From NCBI RefSeq assembly GCF_020164475.1, contig NZ_JAIQWX010000014.1, positions 1 through 64,000 of the forward strand: a DNA stretch of 64,000 nt. The letters are read 5' to 3'. The notes beneath the pieces were generated by a model, which was given only the letters and a program-made list of their open reading frames with translations, was not told the DNA's origin and ran no database searches. The stretch comes from Pseudomonas sp. REP124. GTDB lineage: Bacteria > Pseudomonadota > Gammaproteobacteria > Pseudomonadales > Pseudomonadaceae. Shown piece after piece: positions 7,823-17,200 of the stretch (positions are counted from its first letter, which is position 1; each line of letters begins with the position of its first letter). The position numbers and the translations under genes are program-made.

Positions 7823-9067
7823 TTACGAATACCGCAACGCATGCGCAGGCTCAACCTTCGCCGCCCGCCACGCCGGATAAACCGTGGCCAAAAAGCTCAT
7901 CACAAACCCCGCCGTGCAGATCAACGCCACATCCCCACCCTGCAACTCGGAAGGCAGGTTGCTGACGAAATACACATCGGAACTGAAGATGTGCTGGCCG
8001 GTAACCCGCTCGACCCAACCCACCATCTCGCTGACGTTCAACGCCGCAATCACCCCGAGGATGCCGCCGATCAGCGTGCCAACGATCCCGATCACCGTGC
8101 CCTGAACCATGAAGATCGCCATGATCTGCCGTGGTGTGGCGCCGATGGTGCGCAGGATCGCGATGTCCGCGCCCTTGTCGTTCACCACCATGATCAGAGT
8201 CGCGATGATGTTGAACGCCGCTACAGCGACGATCAGCAGCAACAACAGACCGATCATGGTCTTTTCCATTTTCATCGCGCTGAACAGGCTGCCCTGGGTG
8301 TGGGTCCAGTCGTCAGCCTTGTACGCCTCGCCCAGGCCCGTGGCGATGGCGCTCGAGACCTGAGGCGCCGCGTACAGGTCCTTCACCGCCAGGCGCACGC
8401 TCTGCACCTGATTCGGCTCCCAGTGCTGCATCTGCGCGGCGTCCGCGACATGGATCAGCGCCATAGAACCGTCCAGCTCGGCACCGACCTTGAACACGCC
8501 GACCACATTCAAGCGCTGCATGCGCGGAGTGATGCCGCCCGGCGCGGTGCTGACTTCCGGCACGATCAGAGTGATCTTGTCGCCGACGTTCAGGCGGAAG
8601 CGGCGCGCGGTGATCTCGCCGATCACCACACCGAATTCACCCGGCTTCAAGGCATCCAGACGCCCCTGAACGATGTGCTTGGCAACGATGGACACCTGAC
8701 CTTCCAGCGCCGGATCGACGCCGCTGACCTGGATCGGCTGCATCGTGCCCTTGTAGGAGAGCATGCCTTCCATTTCGGTGAACGGTACGGCCGCCGTAAC
8801 TTCCGGATTTTTCATCGCGGCCGCCGCGACCGGTTGCCAATCGTCAATCGGGTTGACTCCAACGATGGTCGCGTGGGGCACCATGCCGAGGATGCGCGAG
8901 CTCATTTCGCGCTGGAAGCCGTTCATCACCGACAACACCACGATCATCGCCAGCACGCCCAGGGCGAGGCCGATCATCGAGGTCATCGAGATAAAGGAGA
9001 CAAAGCGATTGCGGCGCTTGGCGCGGGTATAGCGCGTGCCGATAAAGATCGATAACGGTCTGAACAT
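7823..9067 (-). CDS. lolE: LolE-like lipoprotein-releasing ABC permease
   Basis: 414 residues, starting [20 protein letters not shown]. Typical LolC/LolE topology: TM1 about 25-48, a large periplasmic domain about 50-270, and three C-terminal TMs about 270-300, 315-350 and 375-400. With LolC and the LolD ATPase it extracts outer-membrane lipoproteins from the inner membrane and passes them to LolA. It is paralogous to the 9826-11076 gene (shared [26 protein letters not shown]). I assign LolE by position after lolD as in E. coli lolCDE; sequence alone does not separate C from E here. I preferred the ATG at 9067 over the one at 9118 because it aligns with the paralogue start. An intrinsic terminator lies between this gene and lolD. 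Confidence 0.87.
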   Translation of the reverse strand: MFRPLSIFIGTRYTRAKRRNRFVSFISMTSMIGLALGVLAMIVVLSVMNGFQREMSSRILGMVPHATIVGVNPIDDWQPVAAAAMKNPEVTAAVPFTEMEGMLSYKGTMQPIQVSGVDPALEGQVSIVAKHIVQGRLDALKPGEFGVVIGEITARRFRLNVGDKITLIVPEVSTAPGGITPRMQRLNVVGVFKVGAELDGSMALIHVADAAQMQHWEPNQVQSVRLAVKDLYAAPQVSSAIATGLGEAYKADDWTHTQGSLFSAMKMEKTMIGLLLLLIVAVAAFNIIATLIMVVNDKGADIAILRTIGATPRQIMAIFMVQGTVIGIVGTLIGGILGVIAALNVSEMVGWVERVTGQHIFSSDVYFVSNLPSELQGGDVALICTAGFVMSFLATVYPAWRAAKVEPAHALRYS

Positions 9068-9082
9068 TCGCTGGGGCACCGT

Positions 9083-9127
9083 ATAAAAACAAAAAGACCC
9101 GACGCACTGTTCAGTCACGTCGGGTTT
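9083..9127 (-). terminator. Intrinsic terminator between lolD and lolE
   Basis: On the minus strand: CCCGACG stem, 13-base loop, CGTCGGG, then TCTTTTTGTTTTT. It lies inside what would otherwise be a lolCDE operon. Confidence 0.85.
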
Positions 9128-9134
9128 CGACCAG

Positions 9135-9833
9135 TCAGATAGGCGTCAGGCGACCTTCCTGCAAATGCAGGACGCGGTCCATCTGGCGAGCCAGGTTCAT
9201 GTCGTGGGTCACGACCAGGAACGCCGTGCGCATCGAGGTGCTGAGTTCCAGCATCAACTCCTGAATGCCTTCGGCCGTGTGCAGATCGAGGTTGCCGGTC
9301 GGCTCGTCGAGCATTACCAGGCCAGGCTTGTTCACCAGCGCACGGGCGATGGCCACGCGCTGGCGTTCGCCACCGGACAACTCAGCCGGCTTGTGCTCCA
9401 GGCGATGGCCCAGCCCTACCCGCTCCAGCAACGCGGTGGCCCGCTGGCGCGCTTCCGGGATCGCGGTCTTGCCGATCAGCAGCGGCATGCAGACGTTTTC
9501 CAGCGCGGTGAACTCGGGCAGCAAGTGGTGGAACTGGTAGACGAAGCCCAGCGCACGGTTACGCAGCAGGCCGCGCTTCTTCTCGCTCAGGGCCGACAGT
9601 TCTTCACCGTCGAGCCAGACGCTGCCCTGGGTTGGCGTGTCGAGGCCGCCGAGCAGGTTGAGCAAGGTACTTTTGCCCGAGCCCGACTTGCCGATGATCG
9701 CCACGCGCTCGCCCGGGTGCAGCTCCAGCTGCAGACCGGCCAGCACTTCCACCGACTCCGGGCCTTCCTCGTAGGACTTGCCCAGGTTGCGGCAGCTCAG
9801 GATTGCTTTATCACTCATGCGCGACTCACTCAT
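9135..9833 (-). CDS. lolD: LolD, ATPase of the lipoprotein-releasing ABC transporter
   Basis: 232 residues from ATG 9833 (MSESRMSDK), or 227 from ATG 9818 (MSDKAILSC). GGAGG lies nine bases before the upstream ATG and favours it, although 227 is the usual length. Walker [11 protein letters not shown]-loop [15 protein letters not shown] (LolD signature), ABC signature LSGGERQR, Walker [13 protein letters not shown] and His-loop VTHD are all present. It overlaps the 3-prime end of lolC by eight bases, so the two are coupled. Confidence 0.95.
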   Translation of the reverse strand: MSESRMSDKAILSCRNLGKSYEEGPESVEVLAGLQLELHPGERVAIIGKSGSGKSTLLNLLGGLDTPTQGSVWLDGEELSALSEKKRGLLRNRALGFVYQFHHLLPEFTALENVCMPLLIGKTAIPEARQRATALLERVGLGHRLEHKPAELSGGERQRVAIARALVNKPGLVMLDEPTGNLDLHTAEGIQELMLELSTSMRTAFLVVTHDMNLARQMDRVLHLQEGRLTPI

Positions 9834-11076
9834 AACGTAGCGCCTCCGCCGGCTGGGTGCGCGCGGCACGCCAGGCTGGATACAGGGTGGCGAGGAAACT
9901 CAGGACCAACGCCGCGGAGCAGACCATGATCACGTCCTGGCTCTGCACCTGCGACGGCAGGTAATCGATGAAGTACACATCGGCGTTGAGGAACTTGTGA
10001 CCGATCAGGCCTTCGAGCGCCGAGATCGCGGCGCTGACATTCAGCGCGGCGAAGATCCCGAGCACCGCGCCGATGGCGGTACCGACCACGCCGATCACCG
10101 TACCCTGGACCATGAACGTGCGCATGATGGTCCCAGGCGTGGCGCCGAGGGTACGCAGGATCGCGATGTCGCTCTTCTTGTCATTGACCACCATCACCAG
10201 CGTGGAAATGATGTTGAACGCGGCGACAGCGACTATCAGCAGCAACAGCAGGCCGATCATGGCTTTTTCCATGCGGATCGCCTGATACAGGTTGCCGTGG
10301 GTGCGGGTCCAGTCCCGGGCGTAGTAATGATCTTCGCCCAGTTCACGGGCGATGTTCCACGCGGTGCGCGGTGCCTGGAACAGATCGTCGAACTTCAGGC
10401 GAATGCCCTGGACCTGATCCGGCTTCCAGCGATGCAGGCGAGCCAGATCCTGAAGATTGGTGATGCCCAGGTAGCCGTCGATTTCACCGGCGCCGACATG
10501 GAAGATGCCGACCACAGTGAATCGCTTCATGCGCGGGAACATCCCGGCCGGGGTCACGGTGACTTCCGGCGCGACGAAGGTCAGCTTGTCGCCGATGGCC
10601 GCACCGAGCTTGGCCGCCGCCTTGTCGCCGATGACGATACCGAACTCGCCGGGCTTGAGGTCGTCGAGTTTGCCCTGCTGCATGAAGTTATCGATGATCG
10701 AAACCTGACGCTCCAGCGCCGGGTCGATGGCGTTGAGCAGGACCTTGGAAACCTTGCCGTTGTTGGTCAGCAAACCCTGCATCTGCGTAAACGGCGCCAC
10801 GGCCGTGACCTGCGGGTTCTGCTTGACCTTGGTGGCCAGGCCTTGCCAGTCGCTGATCGGCTCGGCGGACTCGATGGTCGCGTGGGGCACCATGCCCAGC
10901 ACACGGGTACGCATCTCATGATCGAAGCCGTTCATCACCGATAGCACCACGATCATCACGACCACGCCCAGGGCGAGCCCGATCATCGAAGTCAGGGAAA
11001 TGAATGACACGAAGTGATTGCGACGCTTTGCACGGGTGTAACGCGTGCCGATAAATACGAAGAGAGGTCTGAACAT
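9826..11076 (-). CDS. lolC: LolC-like lipoprotein-releasing ABC permease
   Basis: 416 residues, starting [20 protein letters not shown]. Same architecture as the lolE product: TM1 about 25-48, periplasmic domain, three C-terminal TMs, and C-terminal [19 protein letters not shown]. First gene of the lolC-lolD-lolE set, with the lolD start embedded in its last codons. It is divergent from the PilZ gene across 94 bases. Assignment as LolC rather than LolE rests on gene order. Confidence 0.87.
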   Translation of the reverse strand: MFRPLFVFIGTRYTRAKRRNHFVSFISLTSMIGLALGVVVMIVVLSVMNGFDHEMRTRVLGMVPHATIESAEPISDWQGLATKVKQNPQVTAVAPFTQMQGLLTNNGKVSKVLLNAIDPALERQVSIIDNFMQQGKLDDLKPGEFGIVIGDKAAAKLGAAIGDKLTFVAPEVTVTPAGMFPRMKRFTVVGIFHVGAGEIDGYLGITNLQDLARLHRWKPDQVQGIRLKFDDLFQAPRTAWNIARELGEDHYYARDWTRTHGNLYQAIRMEKAMIGLLLLLIVAVAAFNIISTLVMVVNDKKSDIAILRTLGATPGTIMRTFMVQGTVIGVVGTAIGAVLGIFAALNVSAAISALEGLIGHKFLNADVYFIDYLPSQVQSQDVIMVCSAALVLSFLATLYPAWRAARTQPAEALRYE

Positions 11077-11170
11077 GTCGGGGCTTGTTCGGAGGGAAAA
11101 GGAACGTCCTTGTGGCGGGGGTCGATAACCAGCTTTACACTCAGACCACCGCCGCTACCATGGGTTCGCC

Positions 11171-11752
11171 ATGTCGACATTAGATGAAGAAGATCGCCGC
11201 GAATACTACCGTATCGAGGACATGATCGCACTGGAAATTCGGCCCCTGTCCGCCGCCGAGGCCGCAGGCCAGGAAGTGTTGCAGGATGCTTCCCCACTCT
11301 TCAATCTGCTCAGCGAATTGCACCTGAGCGAATTCGAGTCGCAACATCTGTTGCGCCAGATCAGCGAACGCGACCGCAATCTCGCTGCCTTTCTCAAATC
11401 CCAGAACAAACGCATCGATCTGCTCAGCCAGGTGATCGCCATCACCGTGCTTGGCCAGATCGGCGAGCCGCAGCCGGTGGTCATTTCCGAAGGCGGCCTC
11501 GAGTTCCGGCACCCTACCCCGATTGCAGCCGACTCACTCCTGTCGGTCAAGCTGGTGCTGATGCCCCAGGCCCTTGGCCTGTTGCTGCGCGCCCGCGTCA
11601 TCCACTGCGACCGCAAGGGCGAGAGCTACGACGTCGGCACCGAGTTCGAACACCTGACCGACGCCCAGCGCCAACTGCTCGCCCGTCACATCTTGCAAAA
11701 GCAGGCCCAGGAACGACGTCTGGCCCGCGAACAACTCGACTCAGGCATTTAA
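11171..11752 (+). CDS. PilZ-domain protein (putative c-di-GMP receptor)
   Basis: 193 residues. The N-terminal RREYYRIED resembles the PilZ RxxxR motif and the middle VVISEGGLEF resembles D/NxSxxG, but the two are separated by a helical insert of about 90 residues, as in the PA2989-type family. Cyclic di-GMP binding is therefore plausible but the motif is non-canonical. A glycerophosphodiesterase gene follows after 14 bases and may be co-transcribed. Pathway unknown. Confidence 0.72.
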   Translation: MSTLDEEDRREYYRIEDMIALEIRPLSAAEAAGQEVLQDASPLFNLLSELHLSEFESQHLLRQISERDRNLAAFLKSQNKRIDLLSQVIAITVLGQIGEPQPVVISEGGLEFRHPTPIAADSLLSVKLVLMPQALGLLLRARVIHCDRKGESYDVGTEFEHLTDAQRQLLARHILQKQAQERRLAREQLDSGI

Positions 11753-11766
11753 ATTAAGGAAGAACC

Positions 11767-12489
11767 GTGACCCTCATCTACGGCCATCGCGGCGCCAAGG
11801 GCGAAGCACCGGAAAACACCCTGACCAGCTTTCAGGAATGTCTCAAGCACGGCGTACGCCGCTGCGAACTGGACCTGCACCTGTCCATGGATGGCGAGCT
11901 GATGGTCATCCACGACCCGACGCTCAAGCGCACCACCGACCGACGCGGCAAGGTGGTGGAGCACACTGCGGCGGAGCTCAAGACCTACGACGCGCGCAAG
12001 GGCGGCCCGGGCTGGATCAAGCCCTGCCCGATTCCGACGCTGGAAGAACTGTTCGAAAAATGCGATTTCGAGCACTGGCAACTGGAGGTCAAGAGCGCTT
12101 CACGCACCCGCGCGGCGACCACTGTGCTGGCGATTCGTGAAATGGCGCAGCGTCACGGCCTGCTGGACAAGGTGACCATCACCTCGAGTTCACGGGAGGT
12201 ATTGAAAGCCGCACTGGATCTGGTGCCGGATGTGTCTCGCGGACTGGTAGCCGAATACGCCTGGCTCGACCCGTTGAAGGTCGCGGCAAGCTATGGCTGC
12301 GAGATTCTGGCGCTGAACTGGACCCTGTGTACGCCGGAACGCCTGCAGAAGGCGCAGCGTCAGGGGCTGCATGTGTCGGTGTGGACCGTCAACGAGCCTG
12401 CGCTGATGCGCAGACTCGCCGACTTCGGCGTTGACAGCCTGATTACAGACTTTCCCGGTTTGGCCACTGCCACCCTCGAGAATTGCTGA
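11767..12489 (+). CDS. Glycerophosphodiester phosphodiesterase, cytoplasmic (UgpQ/GdpD type)
   Basis: 240 residues, GTG start with AAGGAAG upstream. It hydrolyses glycerophosphodiesters to glycerol-3-phosphate and an alcohol. GDPD motif GHRGAKGEAPENT gives His7, with metal/catalytic residues Glu34 and Asp36 (CELDLHLSMDG) and His49 (VIHDP). No signal peptide, which fits a cytoplasmic UgpQ-like enzyme rather than periplasmic GlpQ. It is convergent with sthA; a GC-rich CCGGCCGG hairpin (12501-12525) without a T run lies in the 42-base gap. Confidence 0.92.
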   Translation: MTLIYGHRGAKGEAPENTLTSFQECLKHGVRRCELDLHLSMDGELMVIHDPTLKRTTDRRGKVVEHTAAELKTYDARKGGPGWIKPCPIPTLEELFEKCDFEHWQLEVKSASRTRAATTVLAIREMAQRHGLLDKVTITSSSREVLKAALDLVPDVSRGLVAEYAWLDPLKVAASYGCEILALNWTLCTPERLQKAQRQGLHVSVWTVNEPALMRRLADFGVDSLITDFPGLATATLENC

Positions 12490-12531
12490 AATCGGTCTCC
12501 CCGGCCGGCTCAGGCCACCGGCCGGAGCCGC

Positions 12532-13926
12532 TCAAAAAAGCCGGTTGAGGCCGTCGTATGCCGCTACCCGGTAGGCTTCGGCCATGGTCGGGTAGTTGAA
12601 CGTCGTGTTGACGAAATACTTCAGGGTGTTGAGCTCGCCCGGCTGGTTCATGATCGCCTGGCCGATGTGCACGATCTCCGAAGCCTGGTAGCCGAAGCAG
12701 TGCACGCCCAGCACTTCCAGAGTTTCGCGGTGGAACAGGATCTTCAGCATGCCTTGCGGCTCGCCGGCGATCTGCGCGCGCGCCATGCTCTTGAAGAAGG
12801 CCTTGCCCACTTCGTACGGCACCTTCGCCTGGGTCAGTTCCTGCTCGTTCTTGCCGATCGAGCTGATCTCCGGAATGGTGTAGATGCCGGTCGGCACGTC
12901 ATTCACGAAACGCCAGCTGCCGTTGTCGACAATGCTGCCAGCGGCCGAACGGCCCTGGTCGTGGGCGGCACTGGCCAGGCTCGGCCAGCCGATCACATCT
13001 CCCGCGCCGTAAATGTTCTGGATGCCGGTACGGTAGTTTTCGTCGACTTCGATCTGGCCACGGCTGTTGACCTTCACGCCGATGTTTTCCAGACCCAGCT
13101 GATCGGTGTTGCCGGTACGGCCGTTACACCAGAGCAAGGCGTCGGCCTTGATCTTCTTGCCGGACTTGAGGTGCAGGATCACGCCGTTGTCCACGCCTTC
13201 GACGCGGTCGTACTCTTCGTTGTGGCGAACGGTGATGTTGTTGTTGCTGAAGTGGTAGCTCAGCGCCTGGGAAATTTCCGAGTCGAGGAAGCTCAGCAAC
13301 TGACCACGGTTGTCCACCAGCTCGACCAGAACCCCCAGACCGCTGAAGATCGAGGCGTATTCGCAACCGATCACACCGGCGCCGTAGACGATCAGTTTGC
13401 GCGGGGTGTGGCCCAGGCTGAGGATGGTGTCGCTATCGTAGATACGCGGGTGGTGGAAATCGATGTCGGCCGGGCGATACGGGCGCGAGCCGGTGGCGAT
13501 GATGATGTGCTTGGCCACCAGTTTCTCGACCACGCCGTTGGCGCAGACCACTTCGATGGTTTGCTCGTCGGCGAAGCTGCCGGTCCCGAAGAACACGTCG
13601 ACGCGGTTACGGGCGTAGTAGCCGGTACGCGAGGCGACTTGTTTGGAGATGACTTTCTCGGCGCTTTTGAGCACGTCCGGGAACGAGAACCAGCGCGGCT
13701 CACCAATGGCCCGGAACATCGGGTTGGTGTTGAACTGCATGATCTGCCGGACCGAGTGACGCAGGGCCTTGGACGGGATGGTACCCAGGTGGGTGCAGTT
13801 GCCGCCGACCTGGCGACGGCTATCGACCATCGCCACCTTGCGCCCTGCCTTGGCGGCGTTCATTGCCGCGCCTTCTCCCGCCGGACCGGAACCCAGCACC
13901 ACCACGTCGTAGTTGTAGACAGCCAT
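12532..13926 (-). CDS. sthA: Soluble pyridine nucleotide transhydrogenase (SthA)
   Basis: 464 residues of the flavoprotein disulfide reductase superfamily. FAD-binding [17 protein letters not shown] at the N terminus, second Rossmann motif [15 protein letters not shown] near 180, and C-terminal dimerisation domain. The redox-active disulfide region reads [13 protein letters not shown]: the second cysteine of CxxxxC is Thr, which is diagnostic of SthA as opposed to lipoamide dehydrogenase. It balances NADPH and NADH in the cytoplasm. Confidence 0.97.
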   Translation of the reverse strand: MAVYNYDVVVLGSGPAGEGAAMNAAKAGRKVAMVDSRRQVGGNCTHLGTIPSKALRHSVRQIMQFNTNPMFRAIGEPRWFSFPDVLKSAEKVISKQVASRTGYYARNRVDVFFGTGSFADEQTIEVVCANGVVEKLVAKHIIIATGSRPYRPADIDFHHPRIYDSDTILSLGHTPRKLIVYGAGVIGCEYASIFSGLGVLVELVDNRGQLLSFLDSEISQALSYHFSNNNITVRHNEEYDRVEGVDNGVILHLKSGKKIKADALLWCNGRTGNTDQLGLENIGVKVNSRGQIEVDENYRTGIQNIYGAGDVIGWPSLASAAHDQGRSAAGSIVDNGSWRFVNDVPTGIYTIPEISSIGKNEQELTQAKVPYEVGKAFFKSMARAQIAGEPQGMLKILFHRETLEVLGVHCFGYQASEIVHIGQAIMNQPGELNTLKYFVNTTFNYPTMAEAYRVAAYDGLNRLF

Positions 13927-14133
13927 GCGTACTCCTCAGAACAGGCCGCGGCGCCATCGGCACCTGCGGCTAAATCACGCCAGTCAGTGGCGTGAAGGAA
14001 CAATTTGGGGCCAATACAGAACCCGGACACAGTCTATAGAAGCGTCATCGCCGCGCACATTAACCCTTGGTCGCGTCGTAGGCTAGTTTTGCCTGCACGA
14101 CAACGCCAGCCTTCGATGCTCGAATCGCCGCAA

Positions 14134-15144
14134 TCACTCGGTTTTGCCGCCGGCGAGGCGCTCGAAAGCGTGACTGGTTCGTGTGACGAATCCTGTATCG
14201 GCACGAATCACAAAAAATGCGCCGATATCGTGTTTTTCCGCGTAATCCCAACCGCGCTCCGGGCCGAGAATCAGCAACAGCGTCGACAGGCCATCGGCCA
14301 ACATCGCTGAAGGATGAATCACCGTGACGGACGCCAGGGTGTGCGAGACCGGCGCACCGGTGCGGGCATCGAAGGTATGGGAATAACGCTGGCCGTCCTG
14401 CTTGAAGTAGTTGCGGTAATCGCCTGAGGTGGACAGCCCGAAGCCGTCGATGGCGACAATGCGCTCGGCGACCTGTTGATCGTCGCGTGGTTCTTCCAAA
14501 GCAATACGCCACGGCGAGCCGTCGAGTTTTCTGCCTGCGGCCTTGAGTTCGCCGGTAGCTTCGGCCAGGTAATTGTGGATGCCCAGCGCTTCGAGCCTGG
14601 CCGCGATCAGGTCCACCGCGTAGCCGGCGGCGATGCTGTTGAAATCGACTTCGACGGCGGCGTCCTTGCACAGCTGATCGCCTTCGATGCGCAGATGACC
14701 GTGGCCGACGCGCTGCCGGGTTTCGGACAGCGCCTGCGCTGTGGGGACTTTTTCTTCGCGAGCCTGGGGACCGAAACCCCAGAGATTGAGCAGCGGCTCC
14801 ACCGTCAGATCAAACGAGCCGTCGCTCTGCACCGACAGCTGCTCGCCGACGCGGATCAGTTCGAGGACTGATGCGGGCATCTGCTGACAACGGTTGGCGG
14901 GTAGCTGGTTGAAGCGTTCGATATCGGAGTCGCTGCGATAGGTCGAGAGTTGGCGGTCGACATCGGCCAGGATCTTTTCCACTTCGGACTGAACCAATGC
15001 GGGTTTGGGCAGACCGGCGTGACGCACGTACTTGATCGAATAGGTGCTGCCCATGGTCGGGCCGCCGAAGCTTTCCATGGCGTCGTCGTTGCCGCAGGCG
15101 GACAACGCGCCCGCAAGCACCAGAAGAATACCCCATCGCCCCAT
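14134..15144 (-). CDS. apbE: ApbE, FAD:protein FMN transferase (lipoprotein)
   Basis: 336 residues. Start at ATG 15144 (MGRWGILLVLAGALSACGN) has AGGAGGGG upstream and yields a lipoprotein signal peptide with lipobox LSAC. The ApbE fold is shown by GGPTMGSTYSIKY, LLNLWGFGP, VDFNSIAAGYAVDLIA and TFDARTGAPVSHTLASVTV. The enzyme covalently attaches FMN to Thr/Ser of periplasmic flavoproteins such as NqrC and RnfG. In P. aeruginosa the equivalent gene sits beside the nqr operon; no nqr or rnf gene is present in this window, so its target is encoded elsewhere. Confidence 0.94.
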   Translation of the reverse strand: MGRWGILLVLAGALSACGNDDAMESFGGPTMGSTYSIKYVRHAGLPKPALVQSEVEKILADVDRQLSTYRSDSDIERFNQLPANRCQQMPASVLELIRVGEQLSVQSDGSFDLTVEPLLNLWGFGPQAREEKVPTAQALSETRQRVGHGHLRIEGDQLCKDAAVEVDFNSIAAGYAVDLIAARLEALGIHNYLAEATGELKAAGRKLDGSPWRIALEEPRDDQQVAERIVAIDGFGLSTSGDYRNYFKQDGQRYSHTFDARTGAPVSHTLASVTVIHPSAMLADGLSTLLLILGPERGWDYAEKHDIGAFFVIRADTGFVTRTSHAFERLAGGKTE

Positions 15145-15196
15145 CAACGAATCCCCTCCTGACACACCACCAAAGCCAGCCATTATGCAATACAAC

Positions 15197-15302
15197 TGTG
15201 GGAGCGGGCTTGCTCGCGAAAGCGGTGTGTCAGTCAGGAGTGATGTTGACTGGCACACCGCATTCGCGAGCAAGTCGAATCGTCGCACCGCCGCTCCCAC
15301 AT
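15197..15302. repeat. REPIN, class B with an insertion in the right arm
   Basis: The left arm is a standard class B arm. The right arm reads GCGAGCAAG-TCGAATCGTCGCACCG-CCGCTCCCACA, carrying about 15 extra bases absent from the copies at 4011 and 51581. The same insertion is at 43821. Confidence 0.88.
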
Positions 15303-15328
15303 TTTAGAATGCATGAACTCCACAAACA

Positions 15329-15358
15329 AAAACGCCCCGAACAAGTCGGGGCGTTTTC
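15329..15358 (-). terminator. Intrinsic terminator of the gap gene
   Basis: AACGCCCCGA / TCGGGGCGTT stem with a five-base loop; T runs occur on both sides, so it can work in both directions. It lies 17 bases beyond the gap stop codon. Confidence 0.92.
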
Positions 15359-15374
15359 ATTCAGCAACTGAAGC

Positions 15375-16838
15375 TTAGCGCGGGAACGACGGCGGGTTCA
15401 CACCAGCCATGTCTTCCATCACGCGAACCACCTGGCAGCTGTAACCGAATTCGTTGTCGTACCAGACGTACAGAACGACGCGGTTATCCTGGGTGATGGT
15501 TGCTTCGGCATCCACGACGCCAGCGTGGCGCGAGCCAACGAAGTCGGTGGAAACCACTTCCTGGGAGCTGACGTAGTCGATCTGCTTGTGCAGATCCGAG
15601 TGCATGGCCATCTGGCGCAGGTACTCGTTGATTTCGTCGCGGGTGGTGGCCTTTTCCAGGTTCAGGTTCAGGATGGCCATCGACACGTTCGGCGTAGGTA
15701 CGCGAATCGCGTTGCCGGTCAGCTTGCCCTTGAGCACTGGCAACGCCTTGGCGGCTGCGGTGGCAGCACCGGTCTCGGTGATAACCATGTTCAGCGGCGC
15801 GGCGCGGCCACGACGGCTGCCCTTGTGGAAGTTGTCGATCAGGTTCTGGTCGTTGGTGAACGAGTGAACGGTTTCGACGTGACCGTTGACGATGCCGTAT
15901 TGATCGTTGACTGCCTTGAGCACCGGCACGATGGCGTTGGTGGTGCAGGAAGCGGCCGAGATGATCTTGTCGTCAGGGGTGATTTCGCCATGGTTGATGC
16001 CGTGAACGATGTTCTTCAGCGCGCCCTTGCCAGGTGCGGTGAGGATCACGCGGGCAGCGCCCGGGCAGGCCAGGTGCTGGCCCAGGCCGTCGGCGTCACG
16101 CCATACACCGGTGTTGTCGACGATCAGAGCGTTTTCGATGCCGTACTGGGTGTAGTCGACTTCGGCCGGGCTCTTGGCGTAGATCACCTGGATCAGGTTG
16201 CCGTTGGCGGTGATGGTGTTGTTGGCTTCATCGATGGTGATGGTGCCATCGAACGGACCATGGACCGAGTCGCGGCGCAGCAGGCTGGCACGCTTGACCA
16301 GGTCGTTCTCGGAACCCTTGCGGACAACGATGGCGCGCAGACGCAGGCCGTCGCCACCACCGGTTTTCTCGATCAGGATGCGCGCCAGCAGACGGCCGAT
16401 ACGACCGAAGCCGTAAAGGACAACGTCGGTGCCTTTGCGAGCGGAGGCGTTCTGCTGACCAACGACGTCGGCCAGTTCTTCACGGACGAACTGCTCGGCA
16501 GTGCGGCCATTGCCTTCGGACTTGAATTTGGAGGCCAGCTTGCCCAGGTCTACCGAAGCGGCGCCGAGCTTGAGCTCGCTCATCGCCTTGAGCAGCGGGA
16601 ATGTTTCGTGGACGGACAGTTCGGTGTCGTCGGACTGACGGTGACGAGCAAAGCGGTGAGCTTTGAGAATCGCGATGACTGAACGGTTGATCAGGCTGCG
16701 GCCATAGATCGAGCTCACCACGTTGTTGTTGCGGTAGAGCTGACCGATAAGCGGAATCATCGCTTCTGCGAGTGCTTCACGGTCGATCCATTCACCAAGA
16801 CACTGGTCGGGCTTCTGAGTCACGGGAACCTTCCACAT
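15375..16838 (-). CDS. gap: Long-form glyceraldehyde-3-phosphate dehydrogenase
   Basis: 487 residues from ATG 16838; a GTG at 16823 (VTQKPDQ) has the better ribosome site (GGAAGG five bases upstream) and would give 482. The first about 130 residues are an extension not found in classical GAPDH. NAD(P)-binding VVLYGFGRIGRLLARIL follows, then catalytic cysteine in SAASCTTNAIVPVLK and C-terminal WYDNEFGYSCQVVRV. It corresponds to PA3001, thought to act in gluconeogenic carbon flow, where Pseudomonas uses separate GAPDHs. Divergent from mfd, with paired operator-like repeats between. Confidence 0.93.
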   Translation of the reverse strand: MWKVPVTQKPDQCLGEWIDREALAEAMIPLIGQLYRNNNVVSSIYGRSLINRSVIAILKAHRFARHRQSDDTELSVHETFPLLKAMSELKLGAASVDLGKLASKFKSEGNGRTAEQFVREELADVVGQQNASARKGTDVVLYGFGRIGRLLARILIEKTGGGDGLRLRAIVVRKGSENDLVKRASLLRRDSVHGPFDGTITIDEANNTITANGNLIQVIYAKSPAEVDYTQYGIENALIVDNTGVWRDADGLGQHLACPGAARVILTAPGKGALKNIVHGINHGEITPDDKIISAASCTTNAIVPVLKAVNDQYGIVNGHVETVHSFTNDQNLIDNFHKGSRRGRAAPLNMVITETGAATAAAKALPVLKGKLTGNAIRVPTPNVSMAILNLNLEKATTRDEINEYLRQMAMHSDLHKQIDYVSSQEVVSTDFVGSRHAGVVDAEATITQDNRVVLYVWYDNEFGYSCQVVRVMEDMAGVNPPSFPR

Positions 16839-17200
16839 GTAGGGGCAGAAAAAAGGGGCTACATTATGCCGCCGAGTGCAACGCGTAGCAATGCGCGCTT
16901 GTCGTACAGCCCGTAACATTTTTCCGTTCAAAAAAATCACGCCACGCTGAAACCCAGTAAAACCGGGCCTTTCAGCATCGTCAATTTTTTGGGAACAGCG
17001 CAGCCTTGTCCGTAACCATCCGTAACACCCGTTGTTTTTGCCACTACATAATCAACGATTTTCAGCAAAAAACCACCCGATTTTGTCATTACCACTACAT
17101 TTCGCCCCAGCCGCGTAATAGACACATCAGCAACTGACAGCCGGCATCACAGACCGCTACAATTACCGACTTTGTCGCAACGCTTGGAGCTCAACCTTCC
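16839..17200. other. Divergent gap / mfd intergenic region
   Basis: About 360 bases, AT-richer than its surroundings. Besides the paired repeats it contains CCGTAAC three times (16911, 17010 and 17019). No credible gene. Confidence 0.6.
17032..17100. promoter_or_regulatory. Paired operator-like direct repeats between gap and mfd
   Basis: TTGTTTTTGCCACTACAT (17032-17049) and TTGTCATTACCACTACAT (17083-17100) agree at 15 of 18 positions and start 51 bases apart, close to five helical turns. The ACTACA/TGTAGT half-site resembles, as I recall, sites of the RpiR-family regulator RccR, which controls gluconeogenic genes in P. fluorescens. Assignment to RccR is inference. Confidence 0.5.

Noticed and set aside
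12490..12531. Terminator between the glycerophosphodiesterase gene and sthA
   Set aside because: CCGGCCGG repeats form a stem, but neither strand has a T tract after it.
14060..14671. A minus-strand frame overlapping the end of apbE
   Set aside because: It lies in another frame of apbE with Arg-rich composition; the apbE frame itself is intact to its stop, so there is no frameshift.
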